Positions 52,264 through 61,664 of a stretch of DNA of 64,000 bases are shown here, one piece after another; the first letter of the stretch is position 1; each line of letters begins with the position of its first letter. Source of the DNA: Cyanidiococcus yangmingshanensis (taxonomy: Eukaryota > Rhodophyta > Bangiophyceae > Cyanidiales > Cyanidiaceae); contig VWRR01000002.1 in assembly GCA_013995675.1 (NCBI GenBank), forward strand, positions 496,001 to 560,000, read 5' to 3'. A program made the position numbers and the translations under genes. The notes below the pieces were generated by a model. The model had not been told where the DNA came from, did no database searches, and was given only the letters and a program-made list of their open reading frames with translations.

Positions 52264-53049
52264 TCACTCGTCACTGCCTTCATCGGCCGGTATTTCTATA
52301 TCCTTTCCCGTTGTTGGGCTGATCAGAACACATTTTCCACCTGCGGCTTCGATTTTCTGCACGGCGGACGATGAAAAGGCGTGCGCCTTGACAGTCAGGT
52401 TGGGCACAGTAAGCTCGCCGTTCCCCAGGATCTTGAAAAGCCTCAGCTTGCTTCGATGTATTGCACCCGCTTCAACAAGTGCGCTTGGAGTAACCACCGC
52501 GCCTTCAGTAAAACGATTCAAACCGTCGACGTTCACGGCCAAATACTCGATGCGCCGGTGACCAGGGCCTGGCGGACGCCCGCGATACTTTGGAATACGG
52601 CGATACAGCGGCATCTGGCCGCCCTCAAAACCAGGTCGAATCGACGCACCAGAGCGGGACTTTTGCCCACGCATGCCGTAACCACAAGAGCCGCCCTGTC
52701 CGGCGGATATACCGCGGCCCTTGCGTTTTTTCCGGTGCGTGCTTCCAGGCGCTGGGGCCAAGTTGCCCAAAGTTATTTGCTCGTTCGCAATTTCTTCTGG
52801 AATCTTTCCCTCAACATCAACAACACGAAGCGCTTTCAGTCCCTGGACGCCAGAGGTGCGTGCGTGCGCCGCAGTTGAGCGCCGTGCTGGCGTCGCTGGG
52901 CGGAGCCGCAGAGCAGCCAGTCGAACGGTGCTCGGGGCCGCGCCCAACTTGGGACACCAAGCAGATTTGACTCGTGAAAAGCGCCCGACTACCCCGTCCA
53001 CACCAGAAATTGGACGAGGAAACGAACTCAAGAAGGCCATGCCTCCCAT
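52264..53049 (-). CDS. Plastid-type ribosomal protein uL15 (L15)
   Basis: 261 residues from the ATG at 53049. The first 75 or so residues start MGGMAFLSSFPRPISGV and are rich in Ser, Arg, Ala and Pro without acidic clusters, consistent with a plastid transit peptide. The mature protein is bacterial L15: TLGNLAPAPGSTHRKKRKGRGIS, AGQGGSCGYGMRGQKSRSG, PGFEGGQMPLYRRIPKYRG and VKAHAFSSSAVQKIEAAGG. It belongs to the large ribosomal subunit. L15 is nuclear-encoded for many algal plastids; a mitochondrial destination is possible but the Phe near the N-terminus favours the plastid. The C-terminus is a short acidic tail (ADEGSDE). Head-to-head with the cytosolic uL4 gene. Confidence 0.93.
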   Translation of the reverse strand: MGGMAFLSSFPRPISGVDGVVGRFSRVKSAWCPKLGAAPSTVRLAALRLRPATPARRSTAAHARTSGVQGLKALRVVDVEGKIPEEIANEQITLGNLAPAPGSTHRKKRKGRGISAGQGGSCGYGMRGQKSRSGASIRPGFEGGQMPLYRRIPKYRGRPPGPGHRRIEYLAVNVDGLNRFTEGAVVTPSALVEAGAIHRSKLRLFKILGNGELTVPNLTVKAHAFSSSAVQKIEAAGGKCVLISPTTGKDIEIPADEGSDE

Positions 53050-53320
53050 CGATGTCTGTTTCAGCGAGCAGTGTACTGCAGGTTATGGCACGGTACGGGC
53101 AACGCTAGAGAGAATGCTTGAAGAGGTGCGGGAGACGCCGCCGGCGGTCGCCTGGACGGTGGGGTGTTCCACAGACGGTACCATTTGGTTCAATACTGAA
53201 CATATGTCGTGTTGACCGTCCGACGGGTGCAGATCGAACGGGCCAGGACAACAAAGTATAATCCTGTATAATATGGTACGAATATGAATCTATAGTCTAA
53301 ATAGGTTCAAATTGGCACTA
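53050..53320. promoter_or_regulatory. Divergent promoter region, plastid L15 / cytosolic uL4
   Basis: 271 bases between two ribosomal protein genes of different compartments. TATA-like sequences lie at 53257-53262 (TATAAT) and 53267-53274 (TATAATAT), 47 or more bases before the first uL4 ATG. Confidence 0.5.
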
Positions 53321-54580
53321 ATGGCGCCGCGGCGCCCCTCGGCGCGCGTGCGCGTCGCAACGACCGAGCAGTTTTATGGGCGAGTATTCGGTCCTTCTTC
53401 CGCTGCGATAGAGACTCGCACGACGTACGAAATGGCATACGCTTCGAGACCACTTGTCTCTGTAATATCGATCAAGACAGGTGAACCTACAGGTGAGCAA
53501 GTCAAGTTACCGCAAGTCTTCCTCGCCCCGATCCGTCCGGATGTCGTGCAGATCGTGCATACGGGTGTTGCCAAAAACGCCCGGCAGCCGTACGGTGTCA
53601 GCAGAATGGCTGGAGAGTGGGCCACTGCGCACTCGTGGGGAACCGGTAGGGCAGTGTCTCGAGCGCCTCGGGTACACGGAGGTGGCACACACCGTTCCGG
53701 TCAGGTCAGTGGGGCGAACTTTGCTCGGGGTGCGCGCATGTTCGCACCGACGCGTGTCTGGCGTCGTTGGCACGTCCGTGTGAGTCGCGGTCAGCGGCGC
53801 TATGCAGTCGCATCGGCGCTGGCAGCAAGTGCGCTTCCTGCGCTGGTTATGTCACGTGGTCATCGAGTCGATCGCATACCCGAGCTGCCACTCGTGCTTA
53901 GTGATGACTGCGAGTCATTGCGCCGAACGAAAGACGCTGTCGCTGTACTCAAGGCGATAGGCGCGTATGAGGATGTTGAGCATGCGGCCAAGTCGAAAAA
54001 CCAACGAGCCGGTCGGGGCAAGATGCGGAATCGGCGCTATACAATGCGTCGAGGCCCGCTCATTGTCTACGCGAACAGCGACAAGGATCCCAAGTCGGGC
54101 GCTCCCGACAACTTGAGTCGTGCGTTTCGCAACCTGCCAGGAGTGGAGTGCTGTCATGTGGAGCGCTTGAACCTGCTCCAATTGGCCCCCGGTGGACATC
54201 TAGGGCGGTTTTGCATTTTCACAAAGCAGGCTTTCGAGCGCCTCGATCCCATATACACGACGGCAAAGCATGGATTCAAGTTCCCCCGTGCAGTGATGAA
54301 CCAAGCAGATCTCTCACGCCTGATCAACTCGGATGAGATTCAGAGTGCGTTGCGTCCAGTCCGACGATTGCCGAAACGGCCACGGCTGAAGCGTAATGCG
54401 CTACGGAATCGTCGCGTGATGCGTCTGCTGAACCCAGCGCATGACGCCATGGTGCGCAAGATGAACGAGCGTTTGCCGGGCGCTTCGCGACACATCACGA
54501 AAACGGAGAAAACACGTCTGAAAGCAATTGGAAAACAGTATATCCGTCGGTTGCTGGAGAAACCGGCAGTTGAGGCGTAA
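53321..54580 (+). CDS. RPL4: Cytosolic ribosomal protein uL4 (RPL4)
   Basis: 419 residues from the first ATG at 53321. A later ATG at 53432 (residue 38) gives MAYASRPLVSVISIKTGEP, the form that aligns with the usual eukaryotic start, MACARPLISVYSEKGES in human. Family landmarks: APIRPDVVQIVHTGVAKNARQPY, SWGTGRAVSRAPRVHGGGTHRSGQ, RMFAPTRVWRRWHVRV, ASALAASALPALVMSRGH, RGKMRNRRYTMRRGPLIVY, and LAPGGHLGRFCIFT. uL4 is a core protein of the 60S subunit whose loop lines the exit tunnel. The tail after the conserved globular part is short, without the long Lys-rich extension of animals. Either start is possible; the second is favoured by family length, the first by the TATA position. Confidence 0.96.
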   Translation: MAPRRPSARVRVATTEQFYGRVFGPSSAAIETRTTYEMAYASRPLVSVISIKTGEPTGEQVKLPQVFLAPIRPDVVQIVHTGVAKNARQPYGVSRMAGEWATAHSWGTGRAVSRAPRVHGGGTHRSGQVSGANFARGARMFAPTRVWRRWHVRVSRGQRRYAVASALAASALPALVMSRGHRVDRIPELPLVLSDDCESLRRTKDAVAVLKAIGAYEDVEHAAKSKNQRAGRGKMRNRRYTMRRGPLIVYANSDKDPKSGAPDNLSRAFRNLPGVECCHVERLNLLQLAPGGHLGRFCIFTKQAFERLDPIYTTAKHGFKFPRAVMNQADLSRLINSDEIQSALRPVRRLPKRPRLKRNALRNRRVMRLLNPAHDAMVRKMNERLPGASRHITKTEKTRLKAIGKQYIRRLLEKPAVEA

Positions 54581-55132
54581 TACGAGATCACGTTCCCATC
54601 CGAGGCGTGCAGACAACGCCAACGTGCCCTGTGGCAAGCGGCCTCGGGTGCGCTGATCACGCGTCCGCTCCCATAGCGGAGCACTCGGGAGCATCGCTGC
54701 CCCGCTGGCGTTGCATGGTCATCGCGACCAAGGTCTGCGCAACGCGTGACGTCAAGGTGCTGTTCGGTGCCGAATGGCTACGAGCACGCACCCGGTTCTT
54801 AAACTCAGCTCCGCAACCTAAACATATCCCGTCGTCTCTGCGACGCTAGATGGAATTCGAGCAGCGTTTTCCTCGGCGGAACGAGCTGCCGACGCCTTGT
54901 CTCACGCTTTTATGGACCTGTATGGGTCGTCGTTAGACGATCCGGATCGGAGACGCCACGATCCTTCAAATTCGTTTCCCTGTCACCATGCCAGGTGCTA
55001 GACGCGTGGGAAACCTTTTCGCGTAACAGCGCATGCGGTAAAGGGCAAGGCAACCACTCCTCACGCAGAACCGTTCCTATTCACGAGGCTCGTTCAGTTG
55101 ATGATGCTCGGATCTGAAAGTCATCATCATCA
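54581..55132. other. Intergenic stretch between convergent genes
   Basis: Short frames only. A (CAT)n run sits near 55120-55136. Nothing else recognised. Confidence 0.6.
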
Positions 55133-57058
55133 TCATGAAGAGATCCCTGTACTTGAGGCGGTGGCGGTGATCTGATCACCCAGCGTTGGTGGCGTTCCAT
55201 TCCTCGAGGCTGCATCGAGCGACGGACTCCGCTTATGCATCGCCTGTTGGAGGCGCCGCACAGTCGCTGCAAAGTCATTCGCTTCCGCCAAATCAAGTGC
55301 GGTCTTCCCATCTAGTGTCTGAACCCAGGGTGACGCTCCGCTTTCCAGGAGAAGTTCTACCAGATCCGCTCGATCATAGGCGGCAGCAAAGTGCAACGCT
55401 GTCCATCCCGCCCGTCTCTCCTGTGCGTCGATTAGAATGGGCTCGTCCGTGGGCGTCGTCAAGAGAGCCCGCACCAACTCCAGCTGTTGTGCATAGCGCT
55501 CCTCAACGCGAAGACTCTCTCGGGCGACCCGTTGAAGCTCCTCTGCGGCAGTGCGTTCATCTGCGAGCCGCTCGCGGGCCACTCGTTTTCGATTTCGTAG
55601 CGCCGGTGTTGCACCCTGGCCAGTTGTTGTACTCGACCGGTCGAGGAATGAGCCGACACGCATTCGATCCTCCCGAGCGACTGCAATATGAAGTGCTGTG
55701 ATTCCATCCTCTCGAGCGATATTGGGATTGCATCCCGGAGCCTCCAAAAGGATCCGGGCTACAGGTGCATCACGATATTTTGCCGCCACCATTAACGCGG
55801 TCCATCCGAGCCGGAATTCGGCAGCGTTCAGCGGTGCATCTTTGGCCCTCGCTAGGAGTTCGATAACGCGCACATCACTGGTATATCGCACTGCTGTGAT
55901 CAGCGGTGTCCATCCCAGTGCATCGTGCACGTTCGTTGGGTGGCACACCGGATCCGTTAACAGAATCTCCACGGAACGTGCTGCATCCGCAGAGTACCTG
56001 ACTGCCATGGACAATGCTGTACTGCCCTGTTTTGTACTTGTGCGAACAGAGGCCCGAAATTCAACGGCGATGACCTCGACCTCAGCGCTGGAACGATAGC
56101 GTGCCGCGTACATGAGCGGTGTCCATCCCTCTTGGTCGCTCAGGTCTACGTTTGCCTCGGGAGCGCTCAGAAGCACGCGCAAGATTTCACTCACATCGGG
56201 CAACTCATTATAGCGCAAACAGTGATGAATAGCTGCCCAGCCATTCCGGTCAACAGCATTCACCGATGCGCCAGCCTCCACCAGTATACGCACCATTGCG
56301 GCGTCGCGGATCGAGGCCGCGAGCATCAGGGCAGTCGCTTCGTCCTCGAATGTTCGCCGATTCAGATCTATGCCTGGTGCAGTCGCTAAGATCTTGACTG
56401 TTTCAAGAACATCCTCACACTCGTTGCTGCCTGCAGCCAACATGAGCGGAGTCCAACCATCCGTTTTGCCATGGTTCACATCCGCGTGTCCGTCGTACAC
56501 GAGCACTCGTGTGAATTCGGTCGGCAAATATCGGGCTGCATGATGCAGTGCTGTCCACCCCGAAGCATCCTGTCGATCGATGTCGATGCCGGTTGTTTTG
56601 GCTAGTAAACGCGTAATAGCAAGAGCCTCGTCGCGGTTCCGATTATGTCGCATGGCGCGGACGAGCGCTGTCCAACCCGAGGCGTCAGCTTGCTGGTTGA
56701 CATCCGCCCCGGCCTCGATCAATAGTTGTACAACCTCAGCATCCCGATATTCCGCCGCAAAACTCAGCGCAAAAAACCCCTGCGGCGTGGTGCGTGTGAG
56801 ATCAACGCCCGGATGCCGGACGAGCTCGCGGATAACGTCGATGCTTTTGTTTTCGTAGATTGCGAGAATGAGCGCCGTTGCTCCCGATGCGTTCACCGCT
56901 CCGTTTACGTCGACAGTTTGTCGAGAACCGTAGAGAAGCTTCCGAACCAGTGCTGCATCATTCGCAAGCACAGCTCTGCCAAGCGGCGTCACGTCAGCTG
57001 CCCTTGGCTCTTCGGGGCGTTGTCGTACTGCCCCCTCGCGTGACGGGAAACACCCCAT
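55133..57058 (-). CDS. Ankyrin-repeat protein with an N-acylation start (MGC)
   Basis: 641 residues from the ATG at 57058. It begins MGCFPSREGAV: Gly2, Cys3 and Ser6 form a favourable N-myristoylation signal with a neighbouring Cys for palmitoylation, so attachment to a membrane face is likely. About thirteen ankyrin repeats follow, with the GWTALxxAxRY / ADVN / GxTPLMLAA pattern. Examples are ASGWTALHHAARYL, TDGWTPLMLAAGS, EGWTPLMYAARYRS, LGWTALMVAAKYRDA and AGWTALHFAAAYDRADLVELLLE. The repeats are interrupted near residues 490-545 by an Arg/Glu-rich helix (RKRVARERLADERTAAEEL). The Ser-rich tail is probably disordered. Partners are unknown. Gene intact and intron-free. Confidence 0.9.
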   Translation of the reverse strand: MGCFPSREGAVRQRPEEPRAADVTPLGRAVLANDAALVRKLLYGSRQTVDVNGAVNASGATALILAIYENKSIDVIRELVRHPGVDLTRTTPQGFFALSFAAEYRDAEVVQLLIEAGADVNQQADASGWTALVRAMRHNRNRDEALAITRLLAKTTGIDIDRQDASGWTALHHAARYLPTEFTRVLVYDGHADVNHGKTDGWTPLMLAAGSNECEDVLETVKILATAPGIDLNRRTFEDEATALMLAASIRDAAMVRILVEAGASVNAVDRNGWAAIHHCLRYNELPDVSEILRVLLSAPEANVDLSDQEGWTPLMYAARYRSSAEVEVIAVEFRASVRTSTKQGSTALSMAVRYSADAARSVEILLTDPVCHPTNVHDALGWTPLITAVRYTSDVRVIELLARAKDAPLNAAEFRLGWTALMVAAKYRDAPVARILLEAPGCNPNIAREDGITALHIAVAREDRMRVGSFLDRSSTTTGQGATPALRNRKRVARERLADERTAAEELQRVARESLRVEERYAQQLELVRALLTTPTDEPILIDAQERRAGWTALHFAAAYDRADLVELLLESGASPWVQTLDGKTALDLAEANDFAATVRRLQQAMHKRSPSLDAASRNGTPPTLGDQITATASSTGISS

Positions 57059-58263
57059 AAAAAACAAGGAGCAGTAGCTCGATCAGCGTAATAAAGTACC
57101 TCTGAAACAACTCAAAGCTTCAAAAAAGCGTAGTCAATTGGAGGTGTCACTGAGAAACGAACCTTTCGTTCGACGCTCGACCGCGAGTGTAAGACGGTGT
57201 TCTGTAGGCAGCGGAATCGAGGTGTTCGCGCAGCGGCCACCCGCAGGCGGATTGGATGGGAACGCATCCAGGCGAGGTCGATCAAGTCCATCTTTATGTT
57301 CCAAGTCGCTGGCGTCCGGAATGTTTCACCACTCCATGGCGCACCTTGGCGGCTGATTCAACAATGTCGTGGTTGCTGGAGTCGGGACACGGGTCTTGGC
57401 TCCTGCAGCGTCCCGACGGCCATCCAAGCGCGAGGGTGCCTGAAGCGCTGGAGCCTCGCCTATCCCTCTAGTCAGCAGGGCGTTGTTCAGTCCATCGCTG
57501 GAGTTCCCTCAACCAGGTCATTGTGATGAAGTGCAGCCGCTTTGCAGTTGCCACGATGCATTCCAAGTCGTGACTGCTGCACCACAAATGCGCTCTCCTT
57601 TGCTCGCAATGAGAGTGCGATGGTTCGCGACGTACGAGCGCGACGCTAACGGACGCAGATCCGGAGCGGTGCCAATACAACCGATTCTTTTCGTTGAGCG
57701 ATGTGCTGGCGGTTCCGTATGGAGGCGAATCGACTTGAAGATATCTGCAGATTGTGTGTGTGTGTGTGTGCATTTCCAGGAGTCGCCATTCAGGTTCTCC
57801 GACGGGCTCAGGAGGATGCGCCTGACGGCGACGATGCAATCATTCCAGCCGTGGAGCGATACCGAATATCTTTGTCGCAACTCGTGATGAAGGTGTGCGG
57901 GCTTCAGGCGCTCCGATGATCGTCAGTGTCGAATGTTTTGGTCCTATACGTGTTCCGTGCTCCCAATCCATGATATTCGAAACGCTAACGCAGAGCTCTG
58001 CTGTATTCATTTGGCATGGAAACTTGTGCGAGGCACGACCGCTCCTCAGTCCACTGACCGTGGACCGCTTCGCGACGGTACTCGGGAACCTTATCTGCCT
58101 ATAGTGCAGAGTCTGGCTGTGCCGCTCTCCCGAGGCCAGCACGAACCATTCCCTTGCGACTGGCTGGTATCGCTTCCGCTTCGCACCGCGTCACATACGA
58201 AACCTTTACGAAACGGAAACCCGGGTCGGGGGCAGCGTCGATGCTACACGACGCATGCCAATC
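57059..58263. other. Gene-free stretch
   Basis: Several frames overlap on both strands (plus 57256-57471, 57483-57887, 57895-58104; minus 57839-57468) without recognisable domains. If a plus-strand gene lies here it would have to cross frames. The stretch contains a (TG)9 run at 57753-57770. Confidence 0.45.
57753..57770. repeat. (TG)9 microsatellite
   Basis: Eighteen bases of uninterrupted TG. Confidence 0.95.
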
Positions 58264-60424
58264 CTACAACACGGCATACTCTGCCATGACGACATTATTC
58301 TGGGCGATGAGCATGGCGATTTCCTCGGAAGAGACGGTCTCTTTCTCGATCAGCAACTGGGCGAGTTTGTCCAGCAGGTGTCGATTCTTGGTGAGAATCG
58401 TCTTGGCTCGTTCAGTACGCCCGATCAACGAGTCGCTTCACCTCCGTATCCACGAGCGCCCGCGTAGCAGCGGAACTCGGCAAGGCACGCGAACCGAGTT
58501 CTCTGCCCAGGAACGGATTGCCGGACGGTTGCTCCAGAGCGACAGGTCCAAGCAGTTCTGACATGCCGAACTGGGTCACCATCCGGCGTGCGATGTTGCT
58601 AACCTGCTGGAGGTCGTTCGCTGCTCCAGTCGTCGCCTCCGCAGGCCCGTACACGATCTCCTCGGCAATGCGACCGCCGAGTGCAACCGAGAGTTGTGAC
58701 TCCAGGAACTGGCGTGTATACATGCCCGATTCGGCGCGACCTCATTCGGTGCGAAGAACGTCACGCCACCGGCAGCACCGCGCGGAATGATCGTCACCTT
58801 GATGGGCTGATCATAGCCTGGCGTGAGCGCACCAACCAAAGCGTGGCCGGCTTCGTGGTAGGCGACGAGCTCTTTGCGCCGCTCAGTCATGACGGCGTCG
58901 CGCTTCGCTGGACCAAGCAGAACGCGGTCAATCGCATTATCAATGTCTTCGTTGGTGATCTCTTTCGAGTCGCGGCGAGCTGCGAAGATGGCCGCCTCAT
59001 TCATCAGGTTTTGCAGCGACGCGCCGCTGAAACCGGGCGTGTACGACGCGCGACCATTTCGAGGTCAACATCGGCTGCCAGAGGCTTGTTCCGCGAGTGA
59101 ACTCTCAGGATCTCGAGACGGCCCTTCAATTCCGGAAGGTCAACGGTAATCCGACGATCGAACCGACCAGGACGCAGCAGCGCAGGATCAAGCACATCGC
59201 TTCCTGTTCGTTGCGGCCATGACAATCACGCCCGAATTGCCCTCGAAGCCGTCCATTTCCGTGAGCAGCTGGTTCAGCGTCTGCTCGCGTTCGTCGTTCC
59301 CACCAGCGATGCCGGCTCCACGTTGCCGGCCTACAGCGTCGATTTCATCGATGAAAACGATGCATGGCGCGTTCTTCTTCGCCTGAGCAAATAGATCCCG
59401 TACTCGCGACGCACCAACGCCGACAAACATTTCTACAAACTCCGAACCAGAAATAGAGAAAAACGGCACACCAGCCTCGCCAGCTACTGCCCGCGCAAGA
59501 AGCGTCTTGCCGGTGCCTGGTGGACCCTCCAGAATCACACCACGTGGCACTTGTGCGCCCAATTCCGTGAATGCATCCGAGTTCTTCAGAAAACTTACCA
59601 CTTCTTGCAATTCGAGCTTCGCTCCGTCACAACCCGCAACGTCATTGAACGTCACCCCAGTTTTGGGCACCATCTGGACCTTCGCTTGGGAGCGTGTCAG
59701 TTCAAGCGGATTGCCCATGCCTCCAGGTCCCATGCCGCGTCCAAAGCGGCGCGACAAAAAATAAAGACCACCAAAGAGAATCGCTGGGAATATCAGCGAG
59801 CGCAAAAACTCACTAACGCCGTTGTCCTGCTGTGCCGGCAGCACGATAATATCCACCTTGTGCTTGGTGAGCGTAGGCAAAAGCTCTGGGTCGTTCGGGA
59901 GCGCGTCCATACGGAAGCGGTTTCCATCGGTATCGATCACGAGCGCGCGCTGCATATCCGGCGAGAAGGTCACTTTCTCAATCCGATCATGCACAATCAT
60001 ATCCCAAAACTCCGAGTACCGAACGTGCACGTTTCGACCAGATTGTTCGGCCGGCGCTCGGACGCCACCTGCTGGTGCCTGCGCCAGCCCGCTGCCACCA
60101 GGGGTCATCGTCACGGTACGACTCGCAGACTCGGGGGTCGCACGTCCCGCGTCCACCTACTGCGGTGACTGGGGCGGCGTGGACATCCAGCACGCGCGAG
60201 CTGTAACCATCAAATCCACCCAACACGATGAATGCGGCTAACGTGGCAGCAGCAAACTGGCGAAGGGTCGGTGCAAACTTGCTATCCTGCTTGCTCGCCT
60301 GGGCGAGCATCTCGAAGCAGCGCCTCTGATAATACCCCAGGTCTACGGTCCCGTTTATCATGTTGTCGTGCACCATGTCACGTGCAAGGTTATTGATCAC
60401 GCTCAAGGACGATTTCATACCCAT
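58264..60424 (-). CDS. FTSH: FtsH-type ATP-dependent metalloprotease, plastid type (frame-broken)
   Basis: ATG at 60424; about 720 codons in all. An N-terminal part with a hydrophobic segment ([14 protein letters not shown]) leads to a lumenal-type domain ([21 protein letters not shown]), a second membrane segment and [19 protein letters not shown]. The AAA domain has [11 protein letters not shown] (Walker A), [12 protein letters not shown] (Walker B), the second region of homology ending [10 protein letters not shown], and [24 protein letters not shown]. The protease part has [10 protein letters not shown] (zinc HExxH) and [11 protein letters not shown]. The C-terminus reads [20 protein letters not shown] to MAEYAVL at 58264. 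The sequence is closest in style to cyanobacterial and plastid FtsH, which degrade photodamaged thylakoid proteins such as D1. The frame breaks five times (about 60.14, 59.20, 59.05, 58.75 and 58.42 kb) but every segment remains strongly conserved. Confidence 0.93.
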
Positions 60425-60977
60425 CACGAGTCTTTTCCCCGGCACGTTTGGCGCACGTGACAAGTCACCAGCTTGCCACGTCCGTGAGGAAAAGCAGGTT
60501 TTACTGGCGTCAAACTCGAGTAAGAAACACTCCGGACTCCCCCAAGTCTACTTGTCGTCGTCAACGTCGGTAAAGAAAAAATGAAAGCGCAGAACATGAT
60601 ACTGAAATAGTAACGAACCACAGCGAGCTCTGTGTTAGTACACGCACAGGAAACGAAACAAGTCGCTGCGTGAGTGGCGTTGCAAGCGATGGTGCGTGTC
60701 ACCCGCCGTCACGACAGGGCCTGCGGCTCTCGCTGGATCACTTTACGCGAACGGCCGGCCAGCGGGGCATGCACGCGCTCGAATGGGTCTCGGCCGATAC
60801 GATTGATATCGATGATAATCATCGATACTGGGAGTCATGCTTCCAAAGCACCGTTGGAAACGTTTCACGAGGGAAAATAGCACTTTGGAATTTTCGGAAT
60901 TTTTTTTTGTAAAAGATAGATGAAAATTGTGAACAAACGGTATTTTGCGTGAATAACTAAGAAACAAAACCAACTCT
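60425..60977. other. Divergent intergenic region, FtsH / DUF1772 protein
   Basis: No gene-like frame. It contains a 21-base near-perfect palindrome at 60807-60827 and a run of T at about 60899-60908. It presumably holds the promoters of both neighbours. Confidence 0.55.
60807..60827. promoter_or_regulatory. 21-bp inverted repeat
   Basis: Arms of ten bases (TATCGATGAT and ATCATCGATA) flank one central A. It lies about 150 bases before the DUF1772 ATG and 380 before the FtsH ATG. It could bind a dimeric regulator or be fortuitous. Confidence 0.45.
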
Positions 60978-61433
60978 ATGGCGAGTATGGCTGCACTGCA
61001 GCTCGCTCAGTTTTTCGCCAGCCTCACTTGCGCTGTGTTTACCGGAGCAGCACTTTATGTCAGTCTTGTTGAGCATCCTGCAAGAATGGGTTGCGGTACG
61101 CTTGTTGATGCGACCCAGTGGGCACCGAGTTATAAGCGAGCCACCGTGATGCAGGCACCACTAGCGGCTCTCAGTACTGTTTTCGGCATAACCGCGTGGT
61201 TGGCCTCTGCTGAGAAGGGATGGCTCGTCGGTGCGCTGCTCGTTGGAGCTGTTATACCGTTCACGCTCATTGCGATTATGCCAACGAATAAACGATTGCT
61301 TCTTCCTGGTCGTGATCTATCGTCTGCGGAGACCGCACGCTTGCTCCGGCGGTGGGCGAAGTTGCATGCTGTTCGGAGTGTTCTTAGTATCTCCGCGCTT
61401 GTTGTGTATCTTTTTTTGCTCGCTAGGCTCTAA
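60978..61433 (+). CDS. DUF1772 four-helix membrane protein
   Basis: 151 residues from the ATG at 60978, intact. Four membrane helices are evident: ALQLAQFFASLTCAVFTGAA, PLAALSTVFGITAWLAS, WLVGALLVGAVIPFTLIAI, and VRSVLSISALVVYLFLLAR. The segment GAALYVSLVEHPARM after helix 1 is the usual DUF1772 signature (G..YV.LVEHPARM), and PTNKRLL lies after helix 3. Members of this family occur in bacteria, fungi, plants and animals; some fungal relatives are anthrone oxygenases, but most have no known function. Length is typical. Divergent from FtsH, with a palindrome between them. Confidence 0.85.
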   Translation: MASMAALQLAQFFASLTCAVFTGAALYVSLVEHPARMGCGTLVDATQWAPSYKRATVMQAPLAALSTVFGITAWLASAEKGWLVGALLVGAVIPFTLIAIMPTNKRLLLPGRDLSSAETARLLRRWAKLHAVRSVLSISALVVYLFLLARL

Positions 61434-61664
61434 TTTCCACGAAACAGACGTTTTTGCTAGGTTTGACCTTTAAAAAATTTTGGGCTGCGAAATCAGAACT
61501 GCTGGTCTCCTCCAGGTATGTGGCCTCGAACGTCGTGTCTGTTGTCGAAGCGACATGCAAGAGGCAGTCGCTGCGCTTACCGGAACGATCTCAAGTCGCC
61601 GCCCCAAGGGAGTACGATTTACGTATCTATCTTGCTGAGGGATTATTGAGATTCAGAGCAACTA

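Noticed and set aside
55120-55136. (CAT)n run as a His-tract-coding gene
   Set aside because: It lies just beyond the ankyrin stop in the intergenic stretch and no surrounding frame looks coding.
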